This document shows positions 17,860 to 28,053 of a stretch of DNA of 64,000 nucleotides, one piece after another. Location of the stretch: assembly GCA_030426085.1 (NCBI GenBank), contig JAUHYW010000028.1, forward strand, positions 1-64,000. The letters run 5' to 3'. The notes under the pieces are model-generated. The model saw only the letters and a list, made by a program, of their open reading frames with translations. It was not told where the DNA came from and searched no databases. A program made the translations under genes and the position numbers. Each line of letters opens with the position of its first letter. The first letter of the stretch is position 1. This DNA is from a bacterium (GTDB lineage: Bacteria; Myxococcota_A; Bradymonadia; UBA7976; UBA1532).

Positions 17860-20607
17860 ATGTCCGGCTCCTTGCGCCCTGCCCGGGACCGATGGCTCGG
17901 CCCGCCGCACCCCCATCGAGAGTCGGCCGGGGCACCCCCGATAGAGGCGCCCGACCCCGTCGACCACGCCTTGGGCGTGGTGCGGGCGCTCGTCGACGGC
18001 GAGGGGCTGCTGGTCGACTGTGACGACGCCTTCGCGCAGATGTGTGGCGGGCCGCGGGCGTCCCTGGTCGGTCAGCCGGTCGGGCAGTGGCTCGAGGCGC
18101 TGGCCGGTCAGCGCTTCGGCGAGTTCTGGACGGCCCTCGCCCGCTCGGGGCGGCTGACGCTCGACAGCGCGGTCTCGGTGGGTGAGCCCCCTCCCCTGCT
18201 GACGTTGCAAGCGGCTCGGGTCGAGTGCTGCGAGGGGGCGACGTGCGCGGCGCTCCTCGGCACGAGCCACCCCACGGGCATGCGGGTCCACAACGTCGAT
18301 CGGACGCGGCTCGAGTTCCTGCTGCGCGAGACCGACGACGCGCTGTTCGATTGGGATCTGGTGAGCGACCGGCTGTGGGTGTCGGCCGGCGGGCAGCGCC
18401 TGTTCGACCTCGACGGGCCCGAGCACGAACTCGCCGGCGCGCGCTTCCGACAGTGGATCCACCCCGATGATCTCGCCACGGTGTGGAGCAGCCTGCGCGA
18501 GCTGCTGTCGGGGCGCACCTGGCAGATGCAGATCGAGCTGCGGGCGGTGCACGACAGCGGCCGCCAGACCTGGCTGCTCGTCCGCGCCCGCATCGCCGAT
18601 CGCGCGCCGGACGGGCGGGCGCGGCACCTGGTGGGCACGGCGGTCGACATCACGGCCCGGCGGCGCTTCGAAGGCAGCCTGCGGCGCGAGCGGGATCTGC
18701 TCGACGCGGTCATCGGCACCAGCGTGACCGCGCTGATCGTCCAGGATCCGACCGGGGCGCTGGTCTACGCCAACCCCGAGGCGGCCCGCATGCTGGGCTG
18801 CACGCGGGCCGAGCTGCTCGGGCGGCTGCGCCGGCCGCAAGGCTGGCCGATGCTCCACCTCGACGGTCGGCTGTGCAGCGCCGACGAGTACCCCCACGAG
18901 CGGGTTCTGGCGACCGGTGAGCCCCTGGTCGCCTGCCGCTACCGCATCGACACCGTCGACGGGCGGCAGATCTCGGTCTCGGTCAACAGCGCGCCCACCC
19001 GGGACGCCGAGGGCCGGGTCAACCGGGTGGTCTCGACCTTCGAGGACATCACCGAGCGGCTGGCGACGGAGAACGCCCTGCGATCGAGTGAGCGGGCGCT
19101 GCGCGAGGTGCTCGAGCGGCTGCCGGTCGCCGTGGGCGTCGTCGCGATGGACGGCCGGGTGCTGGCGTGCAATCAGGCGGTGGAGCGCCTGCTCGGGCTG
19201 GACAACGACGCGCTGATCGGCCGCCACATCTTCCAAGAGCAGTGGCCGATGAGCGACGAGTTCGGCGAGCGGGTGCGCTTCCCCGAGCACCCGTTCTTCA
19301 GGCCCTGGCGCGATGGGGCCGCGGTGCACGACCTCGTCCTGCGGATCAAGACGAGCGCCGCCTCGCCCCCCCGGTGGGCGCTGGCGAGCGCGGTGCCCCG
19401 CCGCGCCCCCGACGGGCGGGTGGTCGACGTGGTCTGTACGCTCACCGACATCACGCCCCGAAAGCAGATGGAGCGCTCGCTCATCCAGGCCCAGAAGATG
19501 GAGAGCATCGGCCGGCTGGCCGGGGGCATCGCTCACGACTTCAACAACCTGCTGACGGCGGTGCTCGGAGGCGCCGAGCTCGCATCGCTCGAGATCGACG
19601 AGGCGCACCCGGCCCAAGAGGACCTGCGGCGGGTGGTCGAGGCCGCCGAGCGGGGCGCCGCGCTGACCCACCAACTCCTGGGCTACGCCCGCAAGCAGCC
19701 GATTCAGCCGCGGGTCATCGACATGGCCGAGATGGTCTCCCGGGCCCTCGGCATGATCGAGCGGCTCATCGGCGAAGACGTCCGGCTGCACTTCGCGCCC
19801 CGGGCGGGCATCCGGACCCGCCTCGACCCGGGTCAGTTCGATCAGGTGCTGCTCAACCTCGCGGTCAACGCCCGCGACGCGATGCGCGGCGGCGGGGCGC
19901 TGCACATCGAGGTCGACGAGCGCGCCCTCCTGACGAGCGGCGAGCCGCTGCCCGACTCGCCGGCGGTGCTGCGGGTGCGGGACACCGGTGAGGGCATGTC
20001 GCCCGAGGTCCTGCCCCGCATCTTCGATCCCTTCTTCTCGACCAAGGCCATCGGCGAGGGCACCGGCCTCGGACTGGCGGTGTGCATCGGCATCACCAAG
20101 CAGAATGGGGGGGTCATCGCCGTCGAGAGCGAGCCCGGCCGGGGCACGACGTTCGAGGTGATCTTCCCCCGGGTCCGGGCCCGCGCCGATCCGACCCGGC
20201 GCGTGTCGCCGAGCCGCCCGGTGGACGGCTACGGCACGGTGCTGCTCGTCGAGGACGATGGCGCGGTCCGGGAGACGGCCCGCCGGGCCCTCACCCGAGC
20301 CGGCTTCTCGGTGATCACCGCCCGGGATGGCCGGGCGGCGCTGGGCATCATCGAGTCGGGGCCATCCCTGCACGGGGTGGTCACCGATGTGGTCATGCCC
20401 GATCTGAGCGGCCGGCCGTTGGCCGACGCCATCGCCGAGCACCGCCCGGGCGTGCCGATCCTGTTCACCTCGGGGCACGCCGACGATCTGCTCGGGGAGC
20501 ACGGGATCATCCGCCAGGGGGTCGACTTCCTGCCCAAGCCCTACACGTCGGACGTCCTCTGCCGGCGGGTGCGGCAGCTCATCTCGCGGCGAACGGACGA
20601 TCCGTGA
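17860..20607 (+). CDS. Soluble multi-PAS hybrid histidine kinase with C-terminal receiver
   Basis: 915 residues with no membrane span. About four PAS/PAC modules (roughly 35-145, 155-270, 275-405, 415-540) are followed by a HisKA domain with AGGIAHDFNNLL (His559), a HATPase domain with N-box NLAVNARDAM, G1 DTGEGM and G2 GTGLGLAV, and a receiver with acidic pair VEDD, phospho-acceptor Asp843 in VTDVVMPD, and Lys in LPKPY. The layout suggests a cytosolic sensor of redox, light or small ligands. GGGGGAGAG lies next to the ATG. The downstream paralogue overlaps by four bases (GTGA). No separate output regulator is adjacent. Confidence 0.93.
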   Translation: MSGSLRPARDRWLGPPHPHRESAGAPPIEAPDPVDHALGVVRALVDGEGLLVDCDDAFAQMCGGPRASLVGQPVGQWLEALAGQRFGEFWTALARSGRLTLDSAVSVGEPPPLLTLQAARVECCEGATCAALLGTSHPTGMRVHNVDRTRLEFLLRETDDALFDWDLVSDRLWVSAGGQRLFDLDGPEHELAGARFRQWIHPDDLATVWSSLRELLSGRTWQMQIELRAVHDSGRQTWLLVRARIADRAPDGRARHLVGTAVDITARRRFEGSLRRERDLLDAVIGTSVTALIVQDPTGALVYANPEAARMLGCTRAELLGRLRRPQGWPMLHLDGRLCSADEYPHERVLATGEPLVACRYRIDTVDGRQISVSVNSAPTRDAEGRVNRVVSTFEDITERLATENALRSSERALREVLERLPVAVGVVAMDGRVLACNQAVERLLGLDNDALIGRHIFQEQWPMSDEFGERVRFPEHPFFRPWRDGAAVHDLVLRIKTSAASPPRWALASAVPRRAPDGRVVDVVCTLTDITPRKQMERSLIQAQKMESIGRLAGGIAHDFNNLLTAVLGGAELASLEIDEAHPAQEDLRRVVEAAERGAALTHQLLGYARKQPIQPRVIDMAEMVSRALGMIERLIGEDVRLHFAPRAGIRTRLDPGQFDQVLLNLAVNARDAMRGGGALHIEVDERALLTSGEPLPDSPAVLRVRDTGEGMSPEVLPRIFDPFFSTKAIGEGTGLGLAVCIGITKQNGGVIAVESEPGRGTTFEVIFPRVRARADPTRRVSPSRPVDGYGTVLLVEDDGAVRETARRALTRAGFSVITARDGRAALGIIESGPSLHGVVTDVVMPDLSGRPLADAIAEHRPGVPILFTSGHADDLLGEHGIIRQGVDFLPKPYTSDVLCRRVRQLISRRTDDP

Positions 20608-22556
20608 CCACCGGCGGTGGGCGCGACCCGTCCGACGGGCAGGGACACGTGCGCGCCCAGCGGCTCCATCACATGCTGGAGTCGAGCGACGACGGGCTGT
20701 GGGACTGGCGGCTCGACACCGGCGAGATGTTCGTGTCGCGGGGCTGGCAGCGCATGCTGGGCTACGCCGCTTCGCCGGAGCTGGACGGTCGCGCCATCAT
20801 GCGCCTGCACGGACACCCGGATGACGACGCCCGGCTGCGGCCCCTCTTCGACGCGGTCTATCGCGGTGAGCGGGACGCGTATCAGGCCGAGCTGCGGCTG
20901 CGCACGCTCGCCGGCGACTGGCGGTGGATCCTGACCCGGGCTCGGGTCGTCGAGCGCGACGCCGACGGCCGGGCGCTGCGCCTGATCGGGGTCAACCACG
21001 ACGTCACCGACACCCGGCGCATCTCGCGGGCCCTGCGCACGAGCGAGAGCCGGCTGCGCGATACACTCGACGGGCTGCCCATCGCGGTGGCGCTGGTGGG
21101 GCCCGACGGGGCGAGCCTGCACCACAACCCGGCGTTCGGGCGCTTGTCGGGCCTCTCGGGCGACGCGCTGTACGCGCTCGACATCCGGGCGCTGCCCTGG
21201 CCGATCTTCGACGAGTCCGGCCGGCGGGTCACCTTCCCGGCGCACGGCGTCTTCGCCCCGTGGGTCGACGGCCGCGCGAGCCGAGGGGTGGTACTGGCCC
21301 ACTTCCCCGTCGGGGCCGACGAGCCGGTCTGGACGCTCAGCGACTTCGTGCCCCACTTCGGCCCCGACCACACGCTGCGCCACGTCGTGTGCAGCTTCGC
21401 CGACATCACGCTGCTGCGGCGCATCACCGCCGGGCTGATGCGCACCCAGCGCTTCGAGGGGCTGGCCCACCTCGCAGGCGCCGTGGCCCACGACTTCAAC
21501 AACCTGCTGGCCACCGTGCTCGGCAGCGCCGAGGTCGTCGGGATCGGCCTCGCCGCCGACTCGCCCTTCAGAGAGGACCTCGACCGCATCATCGCGGCGG
21601 CGCAGCAGGGCGCCGCGCTGACCCACCAGCTCATGGGCTACGCCCGCCGGCAGCCGGGGCTGCCCCGGGTCGTCGACCTCGGCGCCCGCCTCGAGTTGAT
21701 GCGCGAGACGCTCGCCCGTCTGCTCGGTCGGCGGGTGGCGCTGACCATCGAGCCCCCCCGAGAGCCGCTGCACGTCGTCATCGATCCCACGCAGTTCGAG
21801 CAGCTCGTCAGCAACCTGATCGTCAACGCGCGGGAGGCGATGCCCGATGGCGGCCAGGTGCGCATCGAGCTGGATGTCGCACCCCACCTGAGCAGCGCCG
21901 ACAACCGCCCGATGGTGGTGCTGCGCATCTCGGACGACGGCGAAGGCATCGCGAGCGACGTGCTGCCCCATATCTTCGATCCGATGTTCACCACCCGCCG
22001 CCTGGAGACCGGCGCCGGGCTGGGGCTGGCCACCTGCGAGGGCATCGCCCGCCAGAACGGGGGCCACATCGCGGTCGACAGCCGCATCGGCCGAGGGACG
22101 ACCTTCGAGGTCGCCCTGCCTCGGGCCCGCGGCGACGCCGGCGAGAGCGAAGACCGCCCCCCCGGCCCCCCGCAGACCGAGCGAGCCGTGGCCCTGGTCG
22201 TGGAGACCGACCCCCACCTCCGGGCGCTGGCCTGTACGGCGCTCGAGCGCCGCGGCCATCGGGTCCTCATGGCGCCTACGGCCAGGACGGCGGCGGCGGC
22301 GGCGACCCGGGTCGACGTCCTCAGCGTCTTGATCACCGCCGACACGCTGCCCGACGGCGACGGGCCGACCCTGGCCCGGGCCGTCGCCGAGCATCACCCG
22401 CGGGCCCGCGTCCTCTACGTGTCGAACCCGGCCCAGCACCCGACGTTGGATACCAGAGTGTGGGGCGACGCCTCGTTCATCTTCCGCCCGTTCGGCACCG
22501 CCGAGCTCTGCGCCCGGGTGGACGCCCTGCTCACGCGCGCGCTCAGCCGACGCTGA
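20604..22556 (+). CDS. PAS histidine kinase with degenerate receiver (paralogue of preceding gene)
   Basis: 650 residues, GTG start overlapping the previous stop. Two PAS modules (about 15-145 and 150-275) precede HisKA with AGAVAHDFNNLL (His296) and a full HATPase domain (NLIVNAREAM, DDGEGI, GAGLGLAT). The C-terminal receiver-like domain is broken: the position of the phospho-acceptor is Ala579 (ITADTLPD, where the paralogue has VTDVVMPD), the acidic pair reads VETD rather than VEDD, and the conserved Lys is Arg (FRPFG). It probably arose by tandem duplication of the upstream gene with loss of two PAS modules. The pseudo-receiver may bind or regulate rather than accept phosphate. Confidence 0.92.
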   Translation: MTTGGGRDPSDGQGHVRAQRLHHMLESSDDGLWDWRLDTGEMFVSRGWQRMLGYAASPELDGRAIMRLHGHPDDDARLRPLFDAVYRGERDAYQAELRLRTLAGDWRWILTRARVVERDADGRALRLIGVNHDVTDTRRISRALRTSESRLRDTLDGLPIAVALVGPDGASLHHNPAFGRLSGLSGDALYALDIRALPWPIFDESGRRVTFPAHGVFAPWVDGRASRGVVLAHFPVGADEPVWTLSDFVPHFGPDHTLRHVVCSFADITLLRRITAGLMRTQRFEGLAHLAGAVAHDFNNLLATVLGSAEVVGIGLAADSPFREDLDRIIAAAQQGAALTHQLMGYARRQPGLPRVVDLGARLELMRETLARLLGRRVALTIEPPREPLHVVIDPTQFEQLVSNLIVNAREAMPDGGQVRIELDVAPHLSSADNRPMVVLRISDDGEGIASDVLPHIFDPMFTTRRLETGAGLGLATCEGIARQNGGHIAVDSRIGRGTTFEVALPRARGDAGESEDRPPGPPQTERAVALVVETDPHLRALACTALERRGHRVLMAPTARTAAAAATRVDVLSVLITADTLPDGDGPTLARAVAEHHPRARVLYVSNPAQHPTLDTRVWGDASFIFRPFGTAELCARVDALLTRALSRR

Positions 22557-22562
22557 GCGCGC
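22537..22562. terminator. Perfect 11-bp hairpin at the end of the kinase operon
   Basis: GCGCGCTCAGC, loop CGAC, then its exact complement. The kinase stop codon (22554-22556) lies in the right arm, and the convergent xthA stop is just 7 bases beyond. It can terminate transcription from both sides. There is no T-run. Confidence 0.7.
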
Positions 22563-22568
22563 CGCCGC

Positions 22569-23351
22569 TCAATCCCAGTTGAAGTCGGCCCAGATGGGGG
22601 CGTGATCCGAGGCCTTGCTGCCCGGCCGATCCTGGCGCTCCTCGATGTCGATACCGGCCTCGACACACCGCTCGGCGAGCGGGGCGGTGGCGTAGATCTG
22701 GTCGATGCGCAGCCCGTCGTTGCCCCGCAGGCCGGGCGGGCGGTAGTCCCACCACGAGTAGTGTCCGCCGCCCGGGTGGTGCGTGCGGAAGGTGTCGACC
22801 AGCCCCCAGTCGACCACCCGGGCCAGCGCCTCGCGCCCGGGCAGCGCGCACATTGCGGTGTCGCGCCACTTGTCGGGCCGGTCGACGTCGAGATCGGTCG
22901 GCGCGATGTTGAAGTCTCCGCACAGCACGAGCGGCTGGGCCGGATCACAGCGCTGGTCGAGCCAGCGCACGAGCCGGTCGTACCAGCTCAGCTTGTAGCT
23001 CCACTTCTCGCTGCCGAGCTTGCCCCCGTTGGGCACGTAGAGGTCGACGATCCGCACCCCGTCGATGGTCGCCGCCACCATGCGGGCCTGGGGGTCATCG
23101 ACCCCGTCCCCGAAGCCCCGCACCACGTCCTTCGGCTCGTCGAAGGAGAGGATCGCCACCCCGTTGTAGGTCTTCTGGCCGTAGACCGTGCACGCGTAGC
23201 CCAACGAGCTGATGGCGTCGAACGGAAAGTCCGCCTCGACGCACTTCAACTCTTGCAGGCACACCACATCCGGCTCGTGGGCGTCCAGCCAGTTGAGCAC
23301 CCGGTCGTACCGGGCGCGGATGGAGTTGACGTTCCAGCTGACGACCTTCAT
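22569..23351 (-). CDS. xthA: Exodeoxyribonuclease III (AP endonuclease)
   Basis: 260 residues. The exonuclease-endonuclease-phosphatase fold shows all expected blocks: MKVVSWNVNSIRAR, CLQELK (metal-binding Glu), YVPNGG, LCGDFNIAP (catalytic Asp/Asn), and the final GSKASDHAPIWAD (Asp-His). It cleaves 5' to abasic sites and has 3' exonuclease activity in base excision repair. The start codon lies one base after the stop of the upstream glycosidase gene, so both are on one transcript. Confidence 0.96.
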   Translation of the reverse strand: MKVVSWNVNSIRARYDRVLNWLDAHEPDVVCLQELKCVEADFPFDAISSLGYACTVYGQKTYNGVAILSFDEPKDVVRGFGDGVDDPQARMVAATIDGVRIVDLYVPNGGKLGSEKWSYKLSWYDRLVRWLDQRCDPAQPLVLCGDFNIAPTDLDVDRPDKWRDTAMCALPGREALARVVDWGLVDTFRTHHPGGGHYSWWDYRPPGLRGNDGLRIDQIYATAPLAERCVEAGIDIEERQDRPGSKASDHAPIWADFNWD

Positions 23352-23352
23352 C

Positions 23353-24489
23353 TCACCTCTCGTCGCGCATCGGCGGCGGGGCCCCGTCCCGGCGGGAGCC
23401 GCCGTACCACCAGTCGATCACATGCATCGCCGGCTTACCTCGGGGGGTGTAGCCGGTGTCTTCCAGGCCGCCCATGCCGAACCAGTTCCAGACGTAGAGC
23501 CCGGCCAGCAACGGCTCGGCGTGCCACGCCCGGAACATCGCCCGATAGCAGCGGAGCTGCATCTGGGGGTCGGGGCGGCCGACCGTCTCGTGATCCCAGG
23601 GCCGGGCCGCGGCGAACGGCGTGCTGGGATAGCCGATCTCGGTCAGGATGAACCGCTTCCCGGTGATGCGCGCCCAATGCCTCACCCGCTGGACGAACGA
23701 TTGCCAGCCTTCGAGCAGCGCCGCCTCGTCTGTCGGCGGCGGCGGCTCGCCCGGCCGGGCCGCCTCGACCAGCTTGTGGTAGCCGTTCAGCCCGGCCACG
23801 TCCAGGGCGTCCCAGAACTGCACCGGCTCGAAGTGATCCCAGTTGGCCGAATAGGTCAGCCGCCCCGGGAACAGCGACCGCACCTCGCCGATGAGGGCCC
23901 GCCATCGATCGACGTGGCGCTCCATCGACACCAGCTCGCTGCCGACGGCGTACAGCCCGACCCCCTCGGTGGCGCCGAGCCGGGCGTAGTGGCGCACGAA
24001 GTGGCGGTAGGCGGCCCACCACCGCTCGGGCTCGGCGGGCGCCAGCGTGCCCCGCCACTCCTTCGGGCGGCGCTGACGCACGTGCACGATGGGCATCAGG
24101 AAGACCCGCAGCCCCCGCTTCCGGGCGGCGCCGATGACCCAGCGCAGCGTCTCGTCGTCGGTCTCGGGGCCGGGGGCCAGGGTCGAGGCCCGCACGTCGA
24201 CCTGCTGCCAGCGGGTGACGAGCTGCACGTCGGTGACTCCGGCGAACGGCATCTCGTCCAGGAAGGCGCCGTAGCTCGCGCGGCGGTACTCGGCGTCGGC
24301 GCCCTTGATGAAGAGCCCCAGCGACGCGCCCCGGCGGAAGCCGGCCCCCCGGGCGCGCGGCGTCGGCAGGCCGGCGGTGGGGGCCGCGGCCCACGTCGGG
24401 CGGGGCCACCCGGTGACCGCCAGACCGCCGAGGCCCGCCAGGGCGCCCAGCGCCCGGCGGCGCGTCAGCGCCATGCGGGGGTCGAACAC
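23353..24489 (-). CDS. Tat-exported GH113/clan-A-like glycoside hydrolase
   Basis: 378 residues with a GTG start. The N-terminus carries a twin-arginine-type signal (LTRRRALGALAGLGGLAVTG), so the protein is exported folded. The body is a TIM barrel with GSELVSME (candidate acid/base Glu at the end of strand 4) and FILTEIGYPS (candidate nucleophile Glu on strand 7), as in GH113-like members of clan A, which include beta-mannanases. Trp-rich loops (YVWNWFGM, WWYGG) suit a sugar-binding cleft. The exact family and substrate are not certain. It is translated just ahead of xthA and appears to have a leaderless promoter. Confidence 0.75.
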   Translation of the reverse strand: MFDPRMALTRRRALGALAGLGGLAVTGWPRPTWAAAPTAGLPTPRARGAGFRRGASLGLFIKGADAEYRRASYGAFLDEMPFAGVTDVQLVTRWQQVDVRASTLAPGPETDDETLRWVIGAARKRGLRVFLMPIVHVRQRRPKEWRGTLAPAEPERWWAAYRHFVRHYARLGATEGVGLYAVGSELVSMERHVDRWRALIGEVRSLFPGRLTYSANWDHFEPVQFWDALDVAGLNGYHKLVEAARPGEPPPPTDEAALLEGWQSFVQRVRHWARITGKRFILTEIGYPSTPFAAARPWDHETVGRPDPQMQLRCYRAMFRAWHAEPLLAGLYVWNWFGMGGLEDTGYTPRGKPAMHVIDWWYGGSRRDGAPPPMRDER

Positions 24490-24495
24490 CGCTGG

Positions 24496-24501
24496 ACGCT
24501 A
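24496..24501 (-). promoter_or_regulatory. -10 box TAGCGT, putative leaderless promoter
   Basis: On the minus strand TAGCGT ends 6 bases before the GTG at 24489. The same hexamer with the same 6-base spacing occurs before lhr. No Shine-Dalgarno is present. Confidence 0.5.
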
Positions 24502-24545
24502 ACACGAGCCGCGGCCCGCGCGCGACGGCTGCTGCCATCGGCGGC

Positions 24546-26018
24546 TCAGGGGGGCGTGCCGGGCGCGCAGAAGACCGGTGGCACGCCGGCGGCGGTGTCG
24601 CTCGTCAGCAGGAAGACGTGATCCCCGGCGGCGAAGACGACGTCGCCTCGGGGCGTGACGAGGCGCCCGTCGCGATAGATCGCCGCGATGACCATCGCCG
24701 GGGGCAGCTCGACGTCGGCCAGGCGCCGCCCCACGATCGGGGTGGTGGGGGTCAGGTACACGTCGAAGGCCCCGCTGCCGGGCGGGGCGGCGCCGGAGAA
24801 CTCGATGCCGATCGGCGGCTCGGGCGGCACCGGCTCGAGCAGGCGCAGCAGACGAGCGAGCGGGATGATCGTCAGCCCCTGGATCGTGGTGCCGACGATG
24901 ACCACCACGAAGACGATGTCGAAGACCAGCCGACCGCCGGGCACGCCGAGCTGCAGCGGCACCATCGCCAGGATGATGGGCACCGCGCCCTTGAGGCCGG
25001 CCCACGAGACGATGAGCTGCTCGGCGGTGTCGAAGCGGTGGCGCCCGGTCAGGCGGGCGAGCGGCTCGAGCACCAGGAAGACCGAGGCCGGGCGGGCGAT
25101 CAGGATGAGCGCCGCGGTGATCGCCAGCGCGGTGGGCAGGTTGTCCACCAGGCGCCCGGGCGTCGCCACCAGCCCCAGCAGCAGGAACATCGCGATCTGG
25201 CCCAGCCAGGCGGCCCCGTCCATGAATTGGCGGATGTCGGAGCGGTGCGAGAGCGGTCGGTTGCCGAGCACGAGGCCCGCCAGATAGATCGCGAGGAAGC
25301 CGTTGCCCCCGACGAGGTTGGCCCCGGCGTAGGCCGACAGGCCGCCGGCGAACGCCAGGATCGGGTACAGGCCGGCGGTCTCGACCCGCACCCGGTTGAT
25401 CAGGGCGCCCAGACCCCGGCCGGCGGCGAACCCCACGCCGGCCCCGAGGGCGAGCTGCACGATCACCCCGCCGATGAGGCTCCACCCGCTGAGCGTGCCG
25501 CCCACCGCGGAGGTCGCCAGGGCCATCGTGAGGTAGATGCTGATGGGATCGTTGGTGCCCGACTCGGTCTCGAGCACGCCCCGCAGGCGCTCGGGCAGAC
25601 CCTGCCCGGCGAGCACGCTGAAGACCGCCGCCGCGTCGGTGGGGGCGAGCACGGCGCCGAGCAGCAGCGCGGTGGGCCAATCCAGCGGGCTGACCAGGAC
25701 CGCGACCGCCGCGATGAGCAGCATCTTGACGATGACGCCGACCGTGGCCAGCAGCCCGCCGGGCACCAGCGAGGCCCGAAAGAGGCGGGCGTCGGTGTCG
25801 AGGCCGCCGGAGAACAGGATCGTGGCCAGCGCGAGCAGCCCGACGCCGTAGCCCAGATCGTAGTCGACGAAGCTGACGCCGCCCGGGCCACCGGGGCCGG
25901 CCAGCATGCCGATCCCGACGAACAGCACCAGCGCCGGCACCCCGAAGCGGCGGGCGAAGCGCGTGCTGAGCACCGCGGCGACGGTCAGCAGACCGCCGGT
26001 GAGCACGATGGTGTCCAT
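24546..26018 (-). CDS. nhaP2: K+/H+ antiporter of the CPA1 NhaP2/CvrA type
   Basis: 490 residues. About twelve membrane spans carry the NhaP2 landmarks LFVGIGMLAG, LGAVLAPTDAAAVFSVL, the ion-site motif ETESGTNDP, and SWAGLKGAVPIILA. A cytoplasmic TrkA-C/RCK-C domain follows (about 415-485, TTPIVGRRLADVELPPA). The enzyme exports K+ (and perhaps other cations) in exchange for protons and is normally controlled through the RCK-C domain. No Shine-Dalgarno is seen: the 40 bases before the ATG are pyrimidine-rich. A strong two-state hairpin element lies 67 bases upstream. Gene order places it downstream of an NtrC-type activator in an osmotic/envelope block. Confidence 0.9.
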   Translation of the reverse strand: MDTIVLTGGLLTVAAVLSTRFARRFGVPALVLFVGIGMLAGPGGPGGVSFVDYDLGYGVGLLALATILFSGGLDTDARLFRASLVPGGLLATVGVIVKMLLIAAVAVLVSPLDWPTALLLGAVLAPTDAAAVFSVLAGQGLPERLRGVLETESGTNDPISIYLTMALATSAVGGTLSGWSLIGGVIVQLALGAGVGFAAGRGLGALINRVRVETAGLYPILAFAGGLSAYAGANLVGGNGFLAIYLAGLVLGNRPLSHRSDIRQFMDGAAWLGQIAMFLLLGLVATPGRLVDNLPTALAITAALILIARPASVFLVLEPLARLTGRHRFDTAEQLIVSWAGLKGAVPIILAMVPLQLGVPGGRLVFDIVFVVVIVGTTIQGLTIIPLARLLRLLEPVPPEPPIGIEFSGAAPPGSGAFDVYLTPTTPIVGRRLADVELPPAMVIAAIYRDGRLVTPRGDVVFAAGDHVFLLTSDTAAGVPPVFCAPGTPP

Positions 26019-26084
26019 GGGAGGCGAGGAGAACCCCGGCGGCCGCCGAGGTCAAGGGGGTGGGCGAGGGGCGCGGTGCCTCTA

Positions 26085-26149
26085 GCAGAGACCGGGGAAA
26101 GTCGCGGTCTCTCGTTCGGCGCAGCAGGTGTACTTTCCCCGGGATCTGC
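26085..26149 (-). promoter_or_regulatory. Two-state hairpin/pseudoknot leader element
   Basis: Read on the minus strand, GCAGA and CCGGGGAAAGT pair with ACTTTCCCCGG and TCTGC (5 + 11 bp with a symmetric TC/TC internal loop). The terminal loop contains AGAGACCG, which is complementary to CGGTCTCT, a segment that overlaps the 3' half of the long stem. The two helices are therefore either mutually exclusive or form an A-B-A'-B' pseudoknot sharing three bases. The element lies between the ntrC-type stop (26157) and the antiporter start (26018). It could be an attenuator or riboswitch for the antiporter, or simply a strong terminator for the upstream gene. No T-run follows the stem. Confidence 0.6.
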
Positions 26150-26156
26150 CAGCCCT

Positions 26157-27556
<1,400 letters not shown>

Positions 27557-27560
<4 letters not shown>

Positions 27561-27976
27561 GCGGTCTCCCCGAGGCGGGCGTGTTCGTCGAGCATACGGA
27601 TGAGATCCTGGAAGTCGAAGGGCTTGTCCAGCATGCGCGCCCCCAGCCGCTGGGCGGTGGTGCGGGTGTGGCTGCTGGCGAACCCGGAGATGACGATGAC
27701 GGGCAGATCGGGCGCCAGTTTGCGGATGCGCTGTATCGCCGTCAATCCGTCCATCACCGGCATGCGCACGTCGCTGATCACGGCGTCGGGCAGCCCCTCC
27801 TCGGAATGGGAGAGGCGCTCGATGCACGCGCACAGCTCGGCGCCGTCGGACACGGTGATGACCTCGACCCCGTTGCGGCGGAGGTCGAGCGCCAGCAGAC
27901 GACGCATCTCGGGCTCGTCTTCGGCGACGACCACCCGGCTGATATCGATGGGCCGGGCCTGGGGTTGCTCTCTCAC
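27557..27976 (-). CDS. Single-domain response regulator
   Basis: 139 residues with a GTG start, chosen because GGAGGG lies 7 bases upstream and the receiver begins soon after; a longer opening upstream encodes Arg-rich non-homologous sequence. The receiver is complete: VVVAEDEPEMR acidic pair, phospho-acceptor Asp in VISDVRMPVMDG, switch Ser in VIVISGFASS, and Lys in MLDKPFDF. There is no output domain. It overlaps the NtrC-type gene (ATGA). It may act as a phosphate relay or sink between a kinase and the downstream activator. Confidence 0.88.
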
Positions 27977-28053
27977 GGCTCCACCCTCCGGAGCCGAGCT
28001 GTAACTCTCTCTCTCATGTCCCTTCGGGCTCGCGCCCGCCTCCTCTCGTCGGC

